A DNA stretch of 64,000 nucleotides from Qipengyuania vulgaris (lineage in GTDB: Bacteria > Pseudomonadota > Alphaproteobacteria > Sphingomonadales > Sphingomonadaceae), in the NCBI RefSeq assembly GCF_009827325.1, contig NZ_WTYC01000003.1, forward strand, positions 186,001-250,000, given 5' to 3'. The notes beneath the pieces are model-generated. The model ran no database searches and was not told the origin of the DNA. It worked only from the letters and a program-made list of their open reading frames with translations. A program made the position numbers and the translations under genes. The stretch's first letter is position 1. Each line of letters begins with the position of its first letter. This document shows, one piece after another, positions 26,676 to 36,027 of this stretch.

Positions 26676-27464
26676 ATGGGTTACGATAGAGGGCGGCGCC
26701 GCGGACGGGACAAGCGGGACAATATCGGAGAGGACAGCTACGATCCGTTCGGTGGTCCTCCAGCGGGAGGTTTCGACCAGGGCGGCGGCGATCGCGGCGG
26801 ATTCGGCGGCGGTGACCGCGGCGGATTCGGTGGCGGCGACCGTGGCGGCTTCGGCGGCGGTGGGAACCGCGGCGGTGGCTTCGGTGGCGGCGGCAATCGC
26901 GGCGGTGGTGGCGGCTTCGGCGGCGGCCCGCGCGGTGGCGGTGCCGGTGGTGCCGGCGGCGGTAGCCGGATGCCTGCGCAGGTCGTCGGAACCGGCAAGG
27001 GCACGGTCAAGTTCTTCAACACGCAGAAGGGCTTCGGCTTCATCCAGCAGGAAACCGGCGGCGAAGACATCTTCGTCCACATCAGCGCTGTCGAACGTGC
27101 AGGTCTCGAAGGTCTCGCCGAAGGGCAGGAACTCGAATTCAACCTCGTCGATCGTGGCGGCAAGGTCTCTGCACAGGACCTGCAGGTCGTTGGCGACGTC
27201 ATCGAAGTCGAGCAGAAGACCGAGGCCCCGCGCCGCGAACTGACTGGCGACAAGGCGACCGGAACGGTCAAGTTCTTCAATTCGATGAAGGGCTTTGGCT
27301 TCCTCACGCGTGACGACGGCCAGCCCGATGCATTCGTGCACATCAGCGCGGTGGAGCGTTCGGGCCTTTCGCAGATCAACGAGGGCGAGCGCTACGAGTT
27401 CGACCTCGAGGTCGACCGACGCGGCAAATATTCCGCGGTCAATCTGGTCCCCGCCTCCGAATAG
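26676..27464 (+). CDS. Cold-shock protein with two CSD domains and Gly/Arg-rich N-terminus
   Basis: 262 aa. The first ~100 residues are Gly-rich with RGG-like repeats (GGDRGGFG three times, then GGNRGGG forms), which are likely disordered and RNA-binding. The first cold-shock domain (about 107-172) has [18 protein letters not shown] and [14 protein letters not shown]. The second (about 192-260) has [18 protein letters not shown] and [14 protein letters not shown]. Both keep RNP-1 (KGFGF) and RNP-2 (VHIS). The start at 26676 ([15 protein letters not shown]) was chosen because the 40 upstream codons look non-coding. It probably acts as an RNA chaperone. Confidence 0.9.
   Translation: MGYDRGRRRGRDKRDNIGEDSYDPFGGPPAGGFDQGGGDRGGFGGGDRGGFGGGDRGGFGGGGNRGGGFGGGGNRGGGGGFGGGPRGGGAGGAGGGSRMPAQVVGTGKGTVKFFNTQKGFGFIQQETGGEDIFVHISAVERAGLEGLAEGQELEFNLVDRGGKVSAQDLQVVGDVIEVEQKTEAPRRELTGDKATGTVKFFNSMKGFGFLTRDDGQPDAFVHISAVERSGLSQINEGERYEFDLEVDRRGKYSAVNLVPASE
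26784..26950 (+). repeat. In-frame tandem repeats encoding GGDRGGFG / GGNRGGG
   Basis: Three near-identical 24-bp units are followed by two longer variants within the cold-shock gene. All are in frame, so copy changes would alter the length of the Gly/Arg-rich tail without a frameshift. Confidence 0.7.
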
Positions 27465-27536
27465 GAAGCAGACGACGCCCGAGCATCGCGTTTGACCAAG
27501 CGCGCGCGAGGGAATAGATCGCTGGCAAACACGCAG

Positions 27537-27573
27537 ATGGCGGCTCCCGTTCCGGGGCCGCCATTTGTCTTTG
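27537..27573 (+). terminator. Probable terminator between the cold-shock gene and argD
   Basis: ATGGCGGC (27537-27544) pairs with GCCGCCAT (27557-27564), extended inward by CCC/GGG with one bulge and followed by TTGTCTTTG. It is 72 bp past the cold-shock stop and 33 bp before argD. Confidence 0.7.
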
Positions 27574-27597
27574 ACCTCTTGAGGAGAGCTTAGAGAA

Positions 27598-28788
27598 ATG
27601 TCGATTAGTCCGCTGATGCCCGTCTATCCCCGCTGCGGCGTGCGCCCCGTGAAGGGCGATCACTGCCACCTGATTGACGAGGACGGCACGCGCTATCTCG
27701 ACTTTGCCAGCGGTATCGCGGTCAACCTGCTCGGCCACAGCCACTCCGGCCTGATCGGAGCGATCCAGCGCCAGGCCGAAACGCTGATGCACGTCTCCAA
27801 CCTCTACGGAAGCCCCCAGGGCGAGGCGCTGGCGCAGCAGCTGGTGGACAAGACATTCGCCGACACGGTGTTCTTCACCAATTCGGGTGCAGAGGCGGTG
27901 GAGTGCGCGATCAAGACGGCCCGCGCCTATCACCAGCATGAAGATGGCGATTCGAACCGTACTGAACTGATCACCTTCACCAATGCTTTCCACGGCCGGA
28001 CGATGGCGACCATCAGCGCGTCCAACCAGGAAAAGATGCACAAGGGTTTCTACCCGATGCTCGCCGGGTTCCAGTACGCCGAATTCGACAATCTGGAGAG
28101 CGCGAAAGCCCTGGTCAGCGACAAGACCGCAGGCTTCCTCGTCGAACCGATCCAGGGGGAGGGCGGCATTCGCCCGGCCTCGGACGAATTTATTCACGGC
28201 CTCAAGGCCATCTGTGACGAGCATGATCTCATGCTCGCGTTCGACGAAGTCCAGTGCGGCGTCGCGCGCACCGGCAAGCTCTATGCCTACGAGCATTACG
28301 GGATCGCACCCGACATCATGGCCAGCGCCAAGGGCATCGGTGGCGGCTTCCCGCTCGGCGCGTGCCTTGCCACCGAGAAAGCGGCGCGCGGCATGGGCTT
28401 CGGCACGCATGGCTCGACCTATGGCGGCAACCCGCTCGCCATGGCTGCCGGTACGGCGGTGATGGATGCAGTCGCCAATGACGAATTCCTCTCCGAAGTC
28501 ACCGCCAAGGGCGAACGCCTGCGTAGCCGCCTCGAACAGTTCATCGGCAACTATCCCGAACTGTTCGATTTCGTGCGCGGCAAGGGCCTGATGCTGGGTA
28601 TCCGCATGAAGGTCGAAAGCCGGCCCTTTTTCGTCCATCTGCGCGACAACCACCAGCTGCTCACCGTGGCGGCGGGCGACCAGACCCTGCGCGTCCTGCC
28701 CCCGCTGGTGGCAGACGATGCGGAATTCGACGAATTCTTCGACAAGCTTTCCGCCGGCGCGGCGAGCTTCGATCCGGCAGCAAGCTGA
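27598..28788 (+). CDS. argD: Acetylornithine aminotransferase
   Basis: 396 aa PLP-dependent class III aminotransferase. It makes N-acetylornithine in arginine synthesis (often also succinyl-diaminopimelate transamination in lysine synthesis). Landmarks are [65 protein letters not shown] and the PLP Lys in [24 protein letters not shown] ribosome site precedes the ATG. Its TGA overlaps the argF ATG, so the two are translationally coupled. Confidence 0.95.
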   Translation: MSISPLMPVYPRCGVRPVKGDHCHLIDEDGTRYLDFASGIAVNLLGHSHSGLIGAIQRQAETLMHVSNLYGSPQGEALAQQLVDKTFADTVFFTNSGAEAVECAIKTARAYHQHEDGDSNRTELITFTNAFHGRTMATISASNQEKMHKGFYPMLAGFQYAEFDNLESAKALVSDKTAGFLVEPIQGEGGIRPASDEFIHGLKAICDEHDLMLAFDEVQCGVARTGKLYAYEHYGIAPDIMASAKGIGGGFPLGACLATEKAARGMGFGTHGSTYGGNPLAMAAGTAVMDAVANDEFLSEVTAKGERLRSRLEQFIGNYPELFDFVRGKGLMLGIRMKVESRPFFVHLRDNHQLLTVAAGDQTLRVLPPLVADDAEFDEFFDKLSAGAASFDPAAS

Positions 28789-29753
28789 TGACCGGCGGTG
28801 ACGCACTGGACCTCGCTCCGGCAGTGAGGAACTTCCTCGACCTGTCGGATGCGGGCGGGGATGCGATCGCCGCCATGCTTGCCGATGCGCAGGACCGCAA
28901 GGCCGCGCGAAAAAGCTGGCCGAAGGGCAGGCCCGACGCGGACGCGCCGCTTGCGGGCCATGTGCTGGGCATGATCTTCGAGAAGAACTCGACCCGCACG
29001 CGGGTCAGCTTCGATATCGGCATGCGCCAGCTCGGCGGATCGGCGCTGATCCTCGATTCGGGGACCAGCCAGCTGGGTCGCGGGGAAAGCGTTGCCGATA
29101 CGGCGCGTGTGCTCAGCCGGATGGTCGATGCGATCATGATCCGGACCGACGATCACGCCAAGGCCGAAGAACTGGCGCATCACGCGCATGTGCCGGTGAT
29201 CAACGGGCTGACCGACCGTTCGCATCCGTGCCAGATCGTCGCCGATCTCCTTACGATGGTCGAACATGGCAAGGCCTTGCCCGGCCTGGAACTCGCATGG
29301 CTCGGAGATGGCAACAATGTGCTGCATTCGATCCTCGAGGCCGCGGGCATCTTCAAGTTCAACGTCCGCATCGGCGTTCCGCAGGGTTACGAGCCCGATT
29401 CAGAATTCGTCGGACTTGCTCGCAAGGGCGGGGCGCAGGTCAAACTGACCCAGGATGCCGCCGAAGCCGCGCGCGGAGCGGACATCGTCGTCACCGATAC
29501 TTGGGTTTCGATGGGCCAGGACCACGCTCAGGAAAAGCTGGCGGCGATGGCACCCTTTCAGGTCGGTGGCGAGCTGATGAGCCTTGCCCGGCCCAATGCG
29601 AAATTCCTCCACTGCCTTCCCGCCCATGTCGGAGACGAGGTGACGGAGGAGGTTTTCGAAGGCCCGCAATCGGTAGTCTTCGATGAAGCGGAGAACCGCA
29701 TCCACGCGCAGAAATCGATCTTGCTTTGGTGTTTCGGGAAGATCGGGGGCTAG
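28788..29753 (+). CDS. argF: Ornithine carbamoyltransferase
   Basis: 321 aa. It forms citrulline from ornithine and carbamoyl phosphate. The carbamoyl-phosphate-binding STRTR motif (NSTRTRVSF), the [11 protein letters not shown] motif and the ornithine-binding [17 protein letters not shown] segment are present. It overlaps argD by one base (TGATG) and is followed 45 bp later by hslO on the same strand. I recall the same argD-argF-hslO order in related alphaproteobacteria. Confidence 0.96.
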   Translation: MTGGDALDLAPAVRNFLDLSDAGGDAIAAMLADAQDRKAARKSWPKGRPDADAPLAGHVLGMIFEKNSTRTRVSFDIGMRQLGGSALILDSGTSQLGRGESVADTARVLSRMVDAIMIRTDDHAKAEELAHHAHVPVINGLTDRSHPCQIVADLLTMVEHGKALPGLELAWLGDGNNVLHSILEAAGIFKFNVRIGVPQGYEPDSEFVGLARKGGAQVKLTQDAAEAARGADIVVTDTWVSMGQDHAQEKLAAMAPFQVGGELMSLARPNAKFLHCLPAHVGDEVTEEVFEGPQSVVFDEAENRIHAQKSILLWCFGKIGG

Positions 29754-29798
29754 CCTCGACCCTGTTCAATCTGCGTCGGCGTTCCCATATGCCCGCGC

Positions 29799-30704
29799 AT
29801 GACGCAGACCGACCCCGCCGCCAAAGAGACCTTTTCGGGCCGCACGCTCGCCTTCACCATCCCCTCGCGCGACACGCGCGGACGGATTGTCAGGCTCGAT
29901 CGCGCGCTCGAGGAAATCCTTGCGGCACACGATTATCCCGCCCCGATCACGCACCTGCTCGCCGAAGCGCTGGTGCTGGCCACGCTGATGGGTTCGCTCC
30001 TCAAGGATGACGGATCGCAGGTCACAATGCAGGCCCAGACCGAGGCCGGCGCGGTGAACCTGCTGGTATGCGACTACAAGGGCGGCGAACTGCGCGGATA
30101 TGTGGATTTCGACCACTCGCGACTGGCGGAACTCGGGGCCAATCCCTCGCTCTTCGCGCTGTTCGGCAAGGGCTATCTTGCCATCACTTTCGATGTCGCA
30201 AAGGGCAAGGGGCGCTATCAGGGTATCGTCCCGCTCGAGGGCGAGACCTTGGCCCAGGCCTGCGAGGCCTATTTCTTCCAGTCAGAACAGGTCCCGACAT
30301 TGATTCGCACGGCGGTAAGGTCGGGTGGGGGCAAATGCAGCGCGGCGGGCATGCTGGTTCAGCACCTGCCCGATGGCGAGGAAGGTCGAGAGCGGTTGCA
30401 CGCTCGGCTGGATCACCCGGAATGGGAACATGTGGCGATACTCGCGGGGTCAGTGAAGCACGAGGAATTGCTCGATTCCGTCCTGTCGCTCGAGGCGATC
30501 GTGTGGCGCCTGTTTCATGAGGAACAGGAGGTGCGGATCGAAAAAGGCGCTCCGATCGAGCGCGGTTGCCGCTGCTCGATCGAGCATTATCACGACGTCC
30601 TGTCCAAGTTTCCCGAGGAAGACCGTAAGGAAATGCGCGACGAGGAGGGAAAGATCGTGGTGGATTGCGCGTTCTGTTCGAAGAAGTTCCCCATCGAAGC
30701 CTAA
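29799..30704 (+). CDS. hslO: Redox-regulated chaperone Hsp33
   Basis: 301 aa. The C-terminus has the zinc-binding redox switch: GCRCS followed by DCAFCSKKF (CxC ... CxxC), which on oxidation forms two disulfides and activates the chaperone against unfolding proteins. The N-terminal domain contains TLMGSLLKDDGSQVTMQAQT and GYLAITFDVAKG, typical of Hsp33. It lies behind argDF, with no metabolic relation evident. Confidence 0.95.
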   Translation: MTQTDPAAKETFSGRTLAFTIPSRDTRGRIVRLDRALEEILAAHDYPAPITHLLAEALVLATLMGSLLKDDGSQVTMQAQTEAGAVNLLVCDYKGGELRGYVDFDHSRLAELGANPSLFALFGKGYLAITFDVAKGKGRYQGIVPLEGETLAQACEAYFFQSEQVPTLIRTAVRSGGGKCSAAGMLVQHLPDGEEGRERLHARLDHPEWEHVAILAGSVKHEELLDSVLSLEAIVWRLFHEEQEVRIEKGAPIERGCRCSIEHYHDVLSKFPEEDRKEMRDEEGKIVVDCAFCSKKFPIEA

Positions 30705-30731
30705 TTAGGCGCCAGAAAACAATTCATCGCT

Positions 30732-30746
30732 GTTCCAGAACGGTTC
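30732..30746 (+). promoter_or_regulatory. Possible LexA (SOS) box GTTC-N7-GTTC
   Basis: GTTC (30732-30735), seven bases, GTTC (30743-30746) matches the direct-repeat LexA box of alphaproteobacteria. It is about 62 bp before the DUF3617 start. The same interval also has an 11-base direct repeat TTCATCGCTGT. An 8-base match of this kind is expected about twice per 64 kb by chance, so this is a candidate only. Confidence 0.35.
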
Positions 30747-30808
30747 ATCGCTGTAATTTAGGATGCGAGTTAATCCGCTCACCGCGCAAATGTGCTAAGT
30801 AACAAGAG

Positions 30809-31225
30809 ATGAAAATCATGCCGAATCGTAAAACCGCCTGGATCGCTGCCGCCGTTGCGGCCGTGCCTGCGGCCCTATTGGGCGGCGCCGCGCTGGCGCA
30901 ATCGTCTCTCGCCATGCTCGACACACTAGATCGTGGCGGATGGGAGCTGCGGTATCGTGACGGCTCAACGCCGCGCAATCTGTGCGTACGGAGCGGGCGC
31001 GAGTTCATCCAGCTTCGCCATAATGAAAAGGGCTGCAACCGCTTCGTCGTCGAAGATGGCAATAGCGAGATAACTGTCCAGTATACCTGCCCCGGCAATG
31101 GCTATGGGCGCACCCATATTCGCAAGGAAGGCAGCAAGCTCGTCCAGATCGACAGCCAAGGCATCGTCGACGGGCGGCCGTTCCAGTTTTCGGGCGAGGC
31201 GCGGCATACGGGTCGCTGCCGATAG
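30809..31225 (+). CDS. Secreted DUF3617-type protein
   Basis: 138 aa. The signal peptide (AAAVAAVPAALLGGAALAQ) is followed by a domain resembling DUF3617: GGWELRYRDGS, then CVRSGREFIQLRH, CNRFVVEDGNSEITVQYTCPG, and a C-terminal GEARHTGRC. Four cysteines are spaced for two disulfides, which suits the periplasm. The function of the family is not known. The start could be 30809 (MKIMPNR) or the ATG at 30818. A possible LexA box lies upstream. Confidence 0.8.
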   Translation: MKIMPNRKTAWIAAAVAAVPAALLGGAALAQSSLAMLDTLDRGGWELRYRDGSTPRNLCVRSGREFIQLRHNEKGCNRFVVEDGNSEITVQYTCPGNGYGRTHIRKEGSKLVQIDSQGIVDGRPFQFSGEARHTGRCR

Positions 31226-31262
31226 TCTTGCGGCGCGGGGTGCCAACGCCTAGCTGCCCCGC

Positions 31263-31979
31263 ATGACGCATACATCCCACGAACATTTCGGCCCTGCGGT
31301 CGTGCTGCTTTCGGGCGGGCTCGATTCCATGGTGACCGCCGCACTCGCGCGCGAACGCGGATTCGAGGTCCATGCGCTGACGATCGACTACGGGCAGCGC
31401 CACGTGCGCGAACTCCAGTCGGCGCGCGCGATTGCGGAACAGCTGGGCGTCGCCCGGCACGTCGAATTGCCACTGGACCTGCGCCAGTTCGGCGGTTCGG
31501 CGCTGACTGCGGATATCGACGTGCCCAAGGGCGGCGTAGCCGGGGACATTCCCGTCACCTACGTCCCGGCGCGCAACCTCGTCTTCCTCGCGCTGACGAC
31601 CGCCTTCGCCGAAACTTCGCATTCGCGGGACATTTTCATCGGTGTGAATGCGCTGGACTATTCCGGCTATCCCGATTGCCGCCCGGAATTCATTGCCAGT
31701 TTCGCCGAAACCGCCCGGCTGGGGACGAAGCAGGGCATCGAGGGTGAACCCTTCACCATCCACGCGCCGCTTCAGGAACTGAGCAAGGCCGACATTGCGC
31801 GGGAATGCGATCGGCTGGGTCTCGACCCCGCGTGGAGCTGGTCCTGCTATGATCCCACACCCGATGGTGTGGCCTGCGGCGCCTGCGATTCCTGTCGACT
31901 ACGTCGAAAGGGGTTTGACGAGGCGGGACTTGTCGATACCACTGTCTACGCCAAGGACGCACCTGCCCTGACGGAGTAG
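31263..31979 (+). CDS. queC: 7-cyano-7-deazaguanine synthase
   Basis: 238 aa. QueC converts carboxy-deazaguanine to preQ0 with ATP and ammonia in the queuosine pathway. The PP-loop is VVLLSGGLDSMVTAALARERG, followed by ALTIDYGQRHVREL. The C-terminal zinc site is CGACDSCRLRRKGF with an upstream Cys. Its usual partners queD and queE are not beside it. gluQRS, a later step on queuosine tRNA, occurs at about 59 kb. Four bases separate its stop from the TTG start of the next gene. Confidence 0.95.
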   Translation: MTHTSHEHFGPAVVLLSGGLDSMVTAALARERGFEVHALTIDYGQRHVRELQSARAIAEQLGVARHVELPLDLRQFGGSALTADIDVPKGGVAGDIPVTYVPARNLVFLALTTAFAETSHSRDIFIGVNALDYSGYPDCRPEFIASFAETARLGTKQGIEGEPFTIHAPLQELSKADIARECDRLGLDPAWSWSCYDPTPDGVACGACDSCRLRRKGFDEAGLVDTTVYAKDAPALTE

Positions 31980-31983
31980 CAAT

Positions 31984-33570
31984 TTGACCCAGCCGACTGC
32001 CGCCGCCCCCGATCAGATACCTGTTGCGGAGGGGGCACAGGGCAAGGTCCCGGCATATAGCTGGTATGCCCTCAGCATTCTGGTCATCATCTATGTTCTG
32101 AACTTCGTTGACCGGAATATCATCTCGATCTTGGCCGAGGACATCAAGGCGGATCTCGGCCTGCGCGATGATCAGATCGGCTTTCTCTACGGGACGGCTT
32201 TCGGGGTTTTCTACGCCCTCTTCGGCATTCCGCTCGGCAAGCTGGCGGACAACTGGCACCGCGTGCGGCTGATGACGGCAGGCCTTGCCATCTGGTCCGC
32301 GTTCACCGCGCTTTCGGGCTTCGCCAAGAATTTCACCATGCTGAGCGTTGCGCGTATCGGGGTGGGCGTGGGCGAGGCGACCGCCAGCCCGAGTGCATAC
32401 TCGCTGATTTCCGACTGGTTTCCCAAAAGAATGCGGGCCACCGCGCTCGCGATCTATTCCTCGGGCCTGTACATCGGCGGCGGTGTATCGCTGCTGATCG
32501 GCGGCGCGATCGTCGAGAAATGGAACGCGGCTTTCCCGACCGATGCCCCCCTAGGTCTCGCCGGGTGGCAGGCCGCCTTCATTATCGTGGGACTCCCTGG
32601 ACTGCTTCTCGCGCTCCTCGTGTTCACCTTGCGCGAACCCGTCCGCGGGCAGAGCGACGGGATTATCACGCCGCCGCCGAAAGATCCGTTCCGCGGGTTC
32701 TTTCAGGAACTGATCGCAGTGATTCCGCCCTTCACCCTGATCGGGGCTGCAAGAGGCGGTGCGCGCGGTATCGCAGTCAACCTCGCGGGAGCGCTGGTTA
32801 TCGGCGGCATCGCCTATCTGATGGCCGACTTCACCGGCAATGCGCAGCAGTGGGGCGCGGTCGGGATTGGCTATTACGCCATTTTCTCATGGGCCTCGAC
32901 CCTCAAGCGCCGCGACGAACCTACCTTCACGCTGATCTGGGGAACGCCGGCGTTTCTCACGACGATCCTGGGATATGGCATGGTTGCCTTCATGTCCTAC
33001 GCCGCGTCCTTCTGGGCTGCACCTTATGCCATCCGCATACTCGAGGAAGCTCCCTCAACGGCAGGGTGGTGGATCGGTGGTCCGGGAGCGCTAGGTGGCT
33101 TCCTCGGAGTGATCATGGGTGGCCGCGCCGCCGACTGGTTGCGAGAACGCATGCCGACAGGACGCCTGTTCGTGGTCGCCTTCGGCCTCACTGCAGCGGC
33201 GCCTTTCCTCTACATCATGTTCACCACGCTCGACCCCACGATCTTCTACATTGCGGCGTTCCTGCAATCGCTGTGCGGCAGTTCAGCCCTTGGTGCGGCG
33301 GCGGCGACTTCACAGGATCTGGTCCTTCCCCGCATGAGGGGAACCGCCACCGCGACCTTCTTCCTCGCCACGACGCTCGTCGGCCTTGCTCTTGGGCCCT
33401 ATATGGCCGGTCAGGTCTCGACGATGACGGGCAGCCTATCGACGGGCGGCCTCAGCCTGCTGATAGCGGTACCGATCGGACTGGTGCTGCTGTTCATTGC
33501 CTATCGGACGGTGCCGACAGCGGAGCGGACCCTTCTGGACCGGGCGCGCGCGGCAGGCGAGGAAATCTGA
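31984..33570 (+). CDS. MFS transporter, Spinster-like
   Basis: 528 aa with about 12 membrane helices. The MFS signature appears near residues 65-95 as GTAFGVFYALFGIPLGKLADNWHR, and RIGVGVGEATASPSAYSLISDWFPKRMRATALA is typical of Spinster-type sphingolipid/organic-ion carriers. It is longer than a basic MFS protein because of an insert around residues 215-320 with extra helices. The substrate is unknown. The start is TTG at 31984, preceded by GGAG inside the end of queC, so the two are co-transcribed. Confidence 0.85.
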   Translation: MTQPTAAAPDQIPVAEGAQGKVPAYSWYALSILVIIYVLNFVDRNIISILAEDIKADLGLRDDQIGFLYGTAFGVFYALFGIPLGKLADNWHRVRLMTAGLAIWSAFTALSGFAKNFTMLSVARIGVGVGEATASPSAYSLISDWFPKRMRATALAIYSSGLYIGGGVSLLIGGAIVEKWNAAFPTDAPLGLAGWQAAFIIVGLPGLLLALLVFTLREPVRGQSDGIITPPPKDPFRGFFQELIAVIPPFTLIGAARGGARGIAVNLAGALVIGGIAYLMADFTGNAQQWGAVGIGYYAIFSWASTLKRRDEPTFTLIWGTPAFLTTILGYGMVAFMSYAASFWAAPYAIRILEEAPSTAGWWIGGPGALGGFLGVIMGGRAADWLRERMPTGRLFVVAFGLTAAAPFLYIMFTTLDPTIFYIAAFLQSLCGSSALGAAAATSQDLVLPRMRGTATATFFLATTLVGLALGPYMAGQVSTMTGSLSTGGLSLLIAVPIGLVLLFIAYRTVPTAERTLLDRARAAGEEI

Positions 33571-33579
33571 GGAGTAACC

Positions 33580-34104
33580 TCAGCTCGCCCTGAGAACGCC
33601 GCAAGCTACCCGTGAGCCGGCGTCACCGGCAGGATCGCTGCGGTAGTCGTCCGGGCCGGCGTGGATCATCACGGCAGTTCCGTCGGCATCGAACAGGTAT
33701 TCGCGGTAAGTTGGCGTGTCCGGCCCGAGATCGACTTCGATACTCCCGGAGCGCGATGCACCGATCACCAAGTTCGGCATGTCGCCGACATGCTTGCCTT
33801 CGGGATTCAATGATCCGTGTTCATTGCCGGTCGGGTTGAGATGTCCCCCCGCGCTCGTGAAGTCGGGTGCCTCGCAGCGACCGGTGGTGTGCAGGTGAAA
33901 CCCGTGTTCACCGGGTTCGAGCCCGGTGGCGGCGACGGCGAGCGACAAATTCTGTCCGTCGGAGACGAGTTGCGCGGTTCCGACTGGAACGCCGTTGGCC
34001 CGGTTCAGCTGAGCCTGCCCGACGCGATCGGAGGGCAGGCCTTCGAGTGTGGAGCACCCTGCCAGGGCGATTGAAGCAAGCGAGGCGGCGAAGATCATGC
34101 GCAT
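33580..34104 (-). CDS. sodC: Cu/Zn superoxide dismutase, lipoprotein form
   Basis: 174 aa. The lipobox LAGC (Cys17) indicates anchoring to the membrane facing the periplasm. Metal-binding and active-site segments are all present: HGFHLH, SAGGHLNP, GNEHG, DMPNL, VMIHAGPDDY and GDAGSRVACGV (with the conserved Arg and disulfide Cys). It protects the periplasm against superoxide. It runs convergent to the MFS gene and follows the ompA-like gene on the same strand with a terminator between. Confidence 0.94.
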   Translation of the reverse strand: MRMIFAASLASIALAGCSTLEGLPSDRVGQAQLNRANGVPVGTAQLVSDGQNLSLAVAATGLEPGEHGFHLHTTGRCEAPDFTSAGGHLNPTGNEHGSLNPEGKHVGDMPNLVIGASRSGSIEVDLGPDTPTYREYLFDADGTAVMIHAGPDDYRSDPAGDAGSRVACGVLRAS

Positions 34105-34142
34105 AATTCTGGTCCCGTTTCGTTAGTCCTGCCCGACCAACG

Positions 34143-34169
34143 AAAAAGGGGCCGGATTGCTCCGGCCCC
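34143..34169 (-). terminator. Intrinsic terminator after the OmpA gene
   Basis: Read on the minus strand, GGGGCCGGA-GCAA-TCCGGCCCC is followed by TTTTT. It is a 9-bp perfect stem with a 4-nt loop, 28 bp after the ompA stop. Confidence 0.9.
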
Positions 34170-34197
34170 TTCTCGAAGTTCTACTCTTGCGAGTAAA

Positions 34198-35295
34198 TTA
34201 CATGCCCGAACCCGGACCGTAGGTGACTTCCACCCGGCGGTTCTGGAGTTCGCGGACGCCGTCGGCGGTCGGAACGCGAAGCTGCGTTTCGCCGAAGGCT
34301 TCGCTGCTGATGCGTCCACCGGGGACACCGCGACCGGTAAGGTAGTCACGAACCGACGAGTTACGACGCTCGGCGAGGCCGATGTTGTACTGCGCCGAAC
34401 CCGAGGTGTCGGTGTGGCCAGCGAGCATGACCGAAGCCGTGCCGCAATTGGCGTAAGCCGAAACCGCGTTGTCGAGGATGGTCGCCGCTTCCGGCGTGAT
34501 AGCCGATTCGTCCCAGTTGAAGAAAACGATGTACGGGCCCTGCTGGCAGACCGGAGCCGGCGGAGGCGGCGGCGGAGGCGGCGGGGGCGGCGGAGGCGGC
34601 GGCGGCGGCGGCGGGGGCGGCGGAGGCGGTGCAACCGGCGCGCCGAAGTTGTAGCTCAGCGTACCCATCAGCGAGTGGGTGCGCCACTTGCCTTCACGCT
34701 CGTCACCGAAATTGTCGACGAGGCGAACATCTTCGGCAGTGAACATGCGATAGCGCAGGCCGACATCGATATTGTCGGTCAGCGGAGCGCGGACACCAGC
34801 GATGAGCTGCCATGCGAGGTCGCTCGACGAATCGTCGATGACCGTGTTGGCAAGTTGCGGGGTGAAGACTTCACCGTCGAGGCTGGTGCGTGCAACACCG
34901 ATACCACCACCAGCATATGCCTGGAGGCCATCATCGGGGCCGAAGTCGAACATGCCGTTGAGCATGAATGCGAGCGAACTCGTCGAGCCGTCCGCTTCGA
35001 ACTGGCCGAGCGAACCGACTTCGACGAAGTCGTGATCGGCTTCGCGGTAGCTGACTTCGGCTTCCAGACGGAATGCGCCGAAATCGTAACCGACGTAGCC
35101 GCCGCCATCGAAACCGTATTCGTAATCGATGTCGGCCGACGGTGCGCCGGCGCTATCATCGGTTGCAGTAAGGTTCATGTCTTCGGCAAGCATCGGGCCG
35201 AATTCGCCACCGATGTACCACGAGTTGTCCCTTGCGAGGGCAGGCGATGCTATGGCCGTAGAGGCCATCGCCAATCCTAAGACTATTTTCCGCAT
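34198..35295 (-). CDS. ompA: OmpA-family outer-membrane protein
   Basis: 365 aa. A signal peptide (LGLAMASTAIASPALA) is followed by an outer-membrane beta-barrel (about 22-220) rich in aromatic/Gly strands (GGGYVGYDFGAFRLEAEVSY). A run of about 25 prolines makes a stiff linker, then the peptidoglycan-binding OmpA domain (about 255-365) has VFFNWDESAITPEA, LAGHTDTSGSAQYN, LAERRNSSVRDYL and QNRRVEV. It tethers the outer membrane to the wall. It has its own promoter region upstream and a strong terminator. The linker is encoded by GGC/GGA-type triplet repeats. Confidence 0.93.
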   Translation of the reverse strand: MRKIVLGLAMASTAIASPALARDNSWYIGGEFGPMLAEDMNLTATDDSAGAPSADIDYEYGFDGGGYVGYDFGAFRLEAEVSYREADHDFVEVGSLGQFEADGSTSSLAFMLNGMFDFGPDDGLQAYAGGGIGVARTSLDGEVFTPQLANTVIDDSSSDLAWQLIAGVRAPLTDNIDVGLRYRMFTAEDVRLVDNFGDEREGKWRTHSLMGTLSYNFGAPVAPPPPPPPPPPPPPPPPPPPPPPPPAPVCQQGPYIVFFNWDESAITPEAATILDNAVSAYANCGTASVMLAGHTDTSGSAQYNIGLAERRNSSVRDYLTGRGVPGGRISSEAFGETQLRVPTADGVRELQNRRVEVTYGPGSGM

Positions 35296-35495
35296 TATTT
35301 ATTTCCCCTTTTTGCGAATTGGAGCCACCGAGTGACGCTTATCTATCTTTGCGTCATCCCAGTGGCAAGCGGGCATTGGTTGGGAACTGTTGCAAGAATG
35401 TCGCAATTCCCTCCTGATTTCAGGGATATCCGGTTAGAAGTTCCCTCCAGATAACGTGGGGCAAACGCCAAGTGTATTTACTGGTTCCCGATGAA

Positions 35496-35880
35496 TCAGG
35501 AAATCATGCCAAATTCTTTCAATGTGGTAATAATACCCGAAATCGCTGCGCGCGCCTCTTCATCGACAGTCTCACCTCCTGAAGGCTCCTCAGGCGCGAG
35601 AGGCCTTTGCCATCCGGCTGAAAAACGGACCAGTGTTCCGGTCGAGAGATCGCGGACCATCATCCCCTCGACTGGCTCTGCGTAAACCCACTGCTGTCCG
35701 TCCCAACCGGCGACCCGGCCGTCCATAACCGCGAATTCGCCAATTGCCTGAGACGCGACGAGGTAGGATGCGCCCGCTTCAGGAACGGCAGGGGGGCCAC
35801 ACGCTCTTCCGCCACTGCCGAATGGAGTAGCAGGTCTATCCGTGCCAGCGCTTTGCCTACATTATCCTCGCCGCCATGGT
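35496..35880 (-). pseudogene. Frameshifted DUF2793 domain remnant
   Basis: Two reading frames together give one DUF2793-like sequence, a domain common in phage/GTA-like proteins of alphaproteobacteria. Upstream frame (about 35880-35790): GKALARIDLLLHSAVAEERVAP. Downstream frame: AVPEAGASYLVAS, then MDGRVAGWDGQQWVYAEPVEGM to a stop at 35496. They switch at a run of six G on the plus strand (about 35791-35796). One more base would join them. The usual N-terminus with a GQAQKE-like motif is missing. It could be a decayed gene or, at the run, a base-call error; either way the 5' end is truncated. From here to 36027 I see no other gene. Confidence 0.65.
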
Positions 35881-36027
35881 GCTGGGGATCGGCGCCCTGA
35901 TCGCGCTCGTTCGCCACAGGCGAAACCAGAAGCGCCGCGGCTGGTGGTGATCGGCACAAAGGGGCTTTCCCCGGCAATCGCGCTCGCCTAATCCCGCGCC
36001 CAATCGGGACGCGAGGATACCCCTGAC

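Noticed and set aside
24742..27243. Very long plus-strand open frame (over 800 codons) opposite the TerC-to-hydroxylase operon
   Set aside because: It is antisense to five well-supported genes, is rich in Arg/His/Gln without domains, and even runs into the cold-shock gene in another frame. It is a GC-rich shadow.
33565..33581. CTGAGG-AGTAA-CCTCAG hairpin after the MFS gene
   Set aside because: Only a 6-bp stem and no T-run, so not called a terminator.
35876..35950. Possible 24-aa plus-strand peptide (MVLGIGALIALVRHRRNQKRRGWW)
   Set aside because: It has a membrane-like start and basic tail, but no ribosome site, and lies over the DUF2793 remnant. There is not enough support to list it as a gene.
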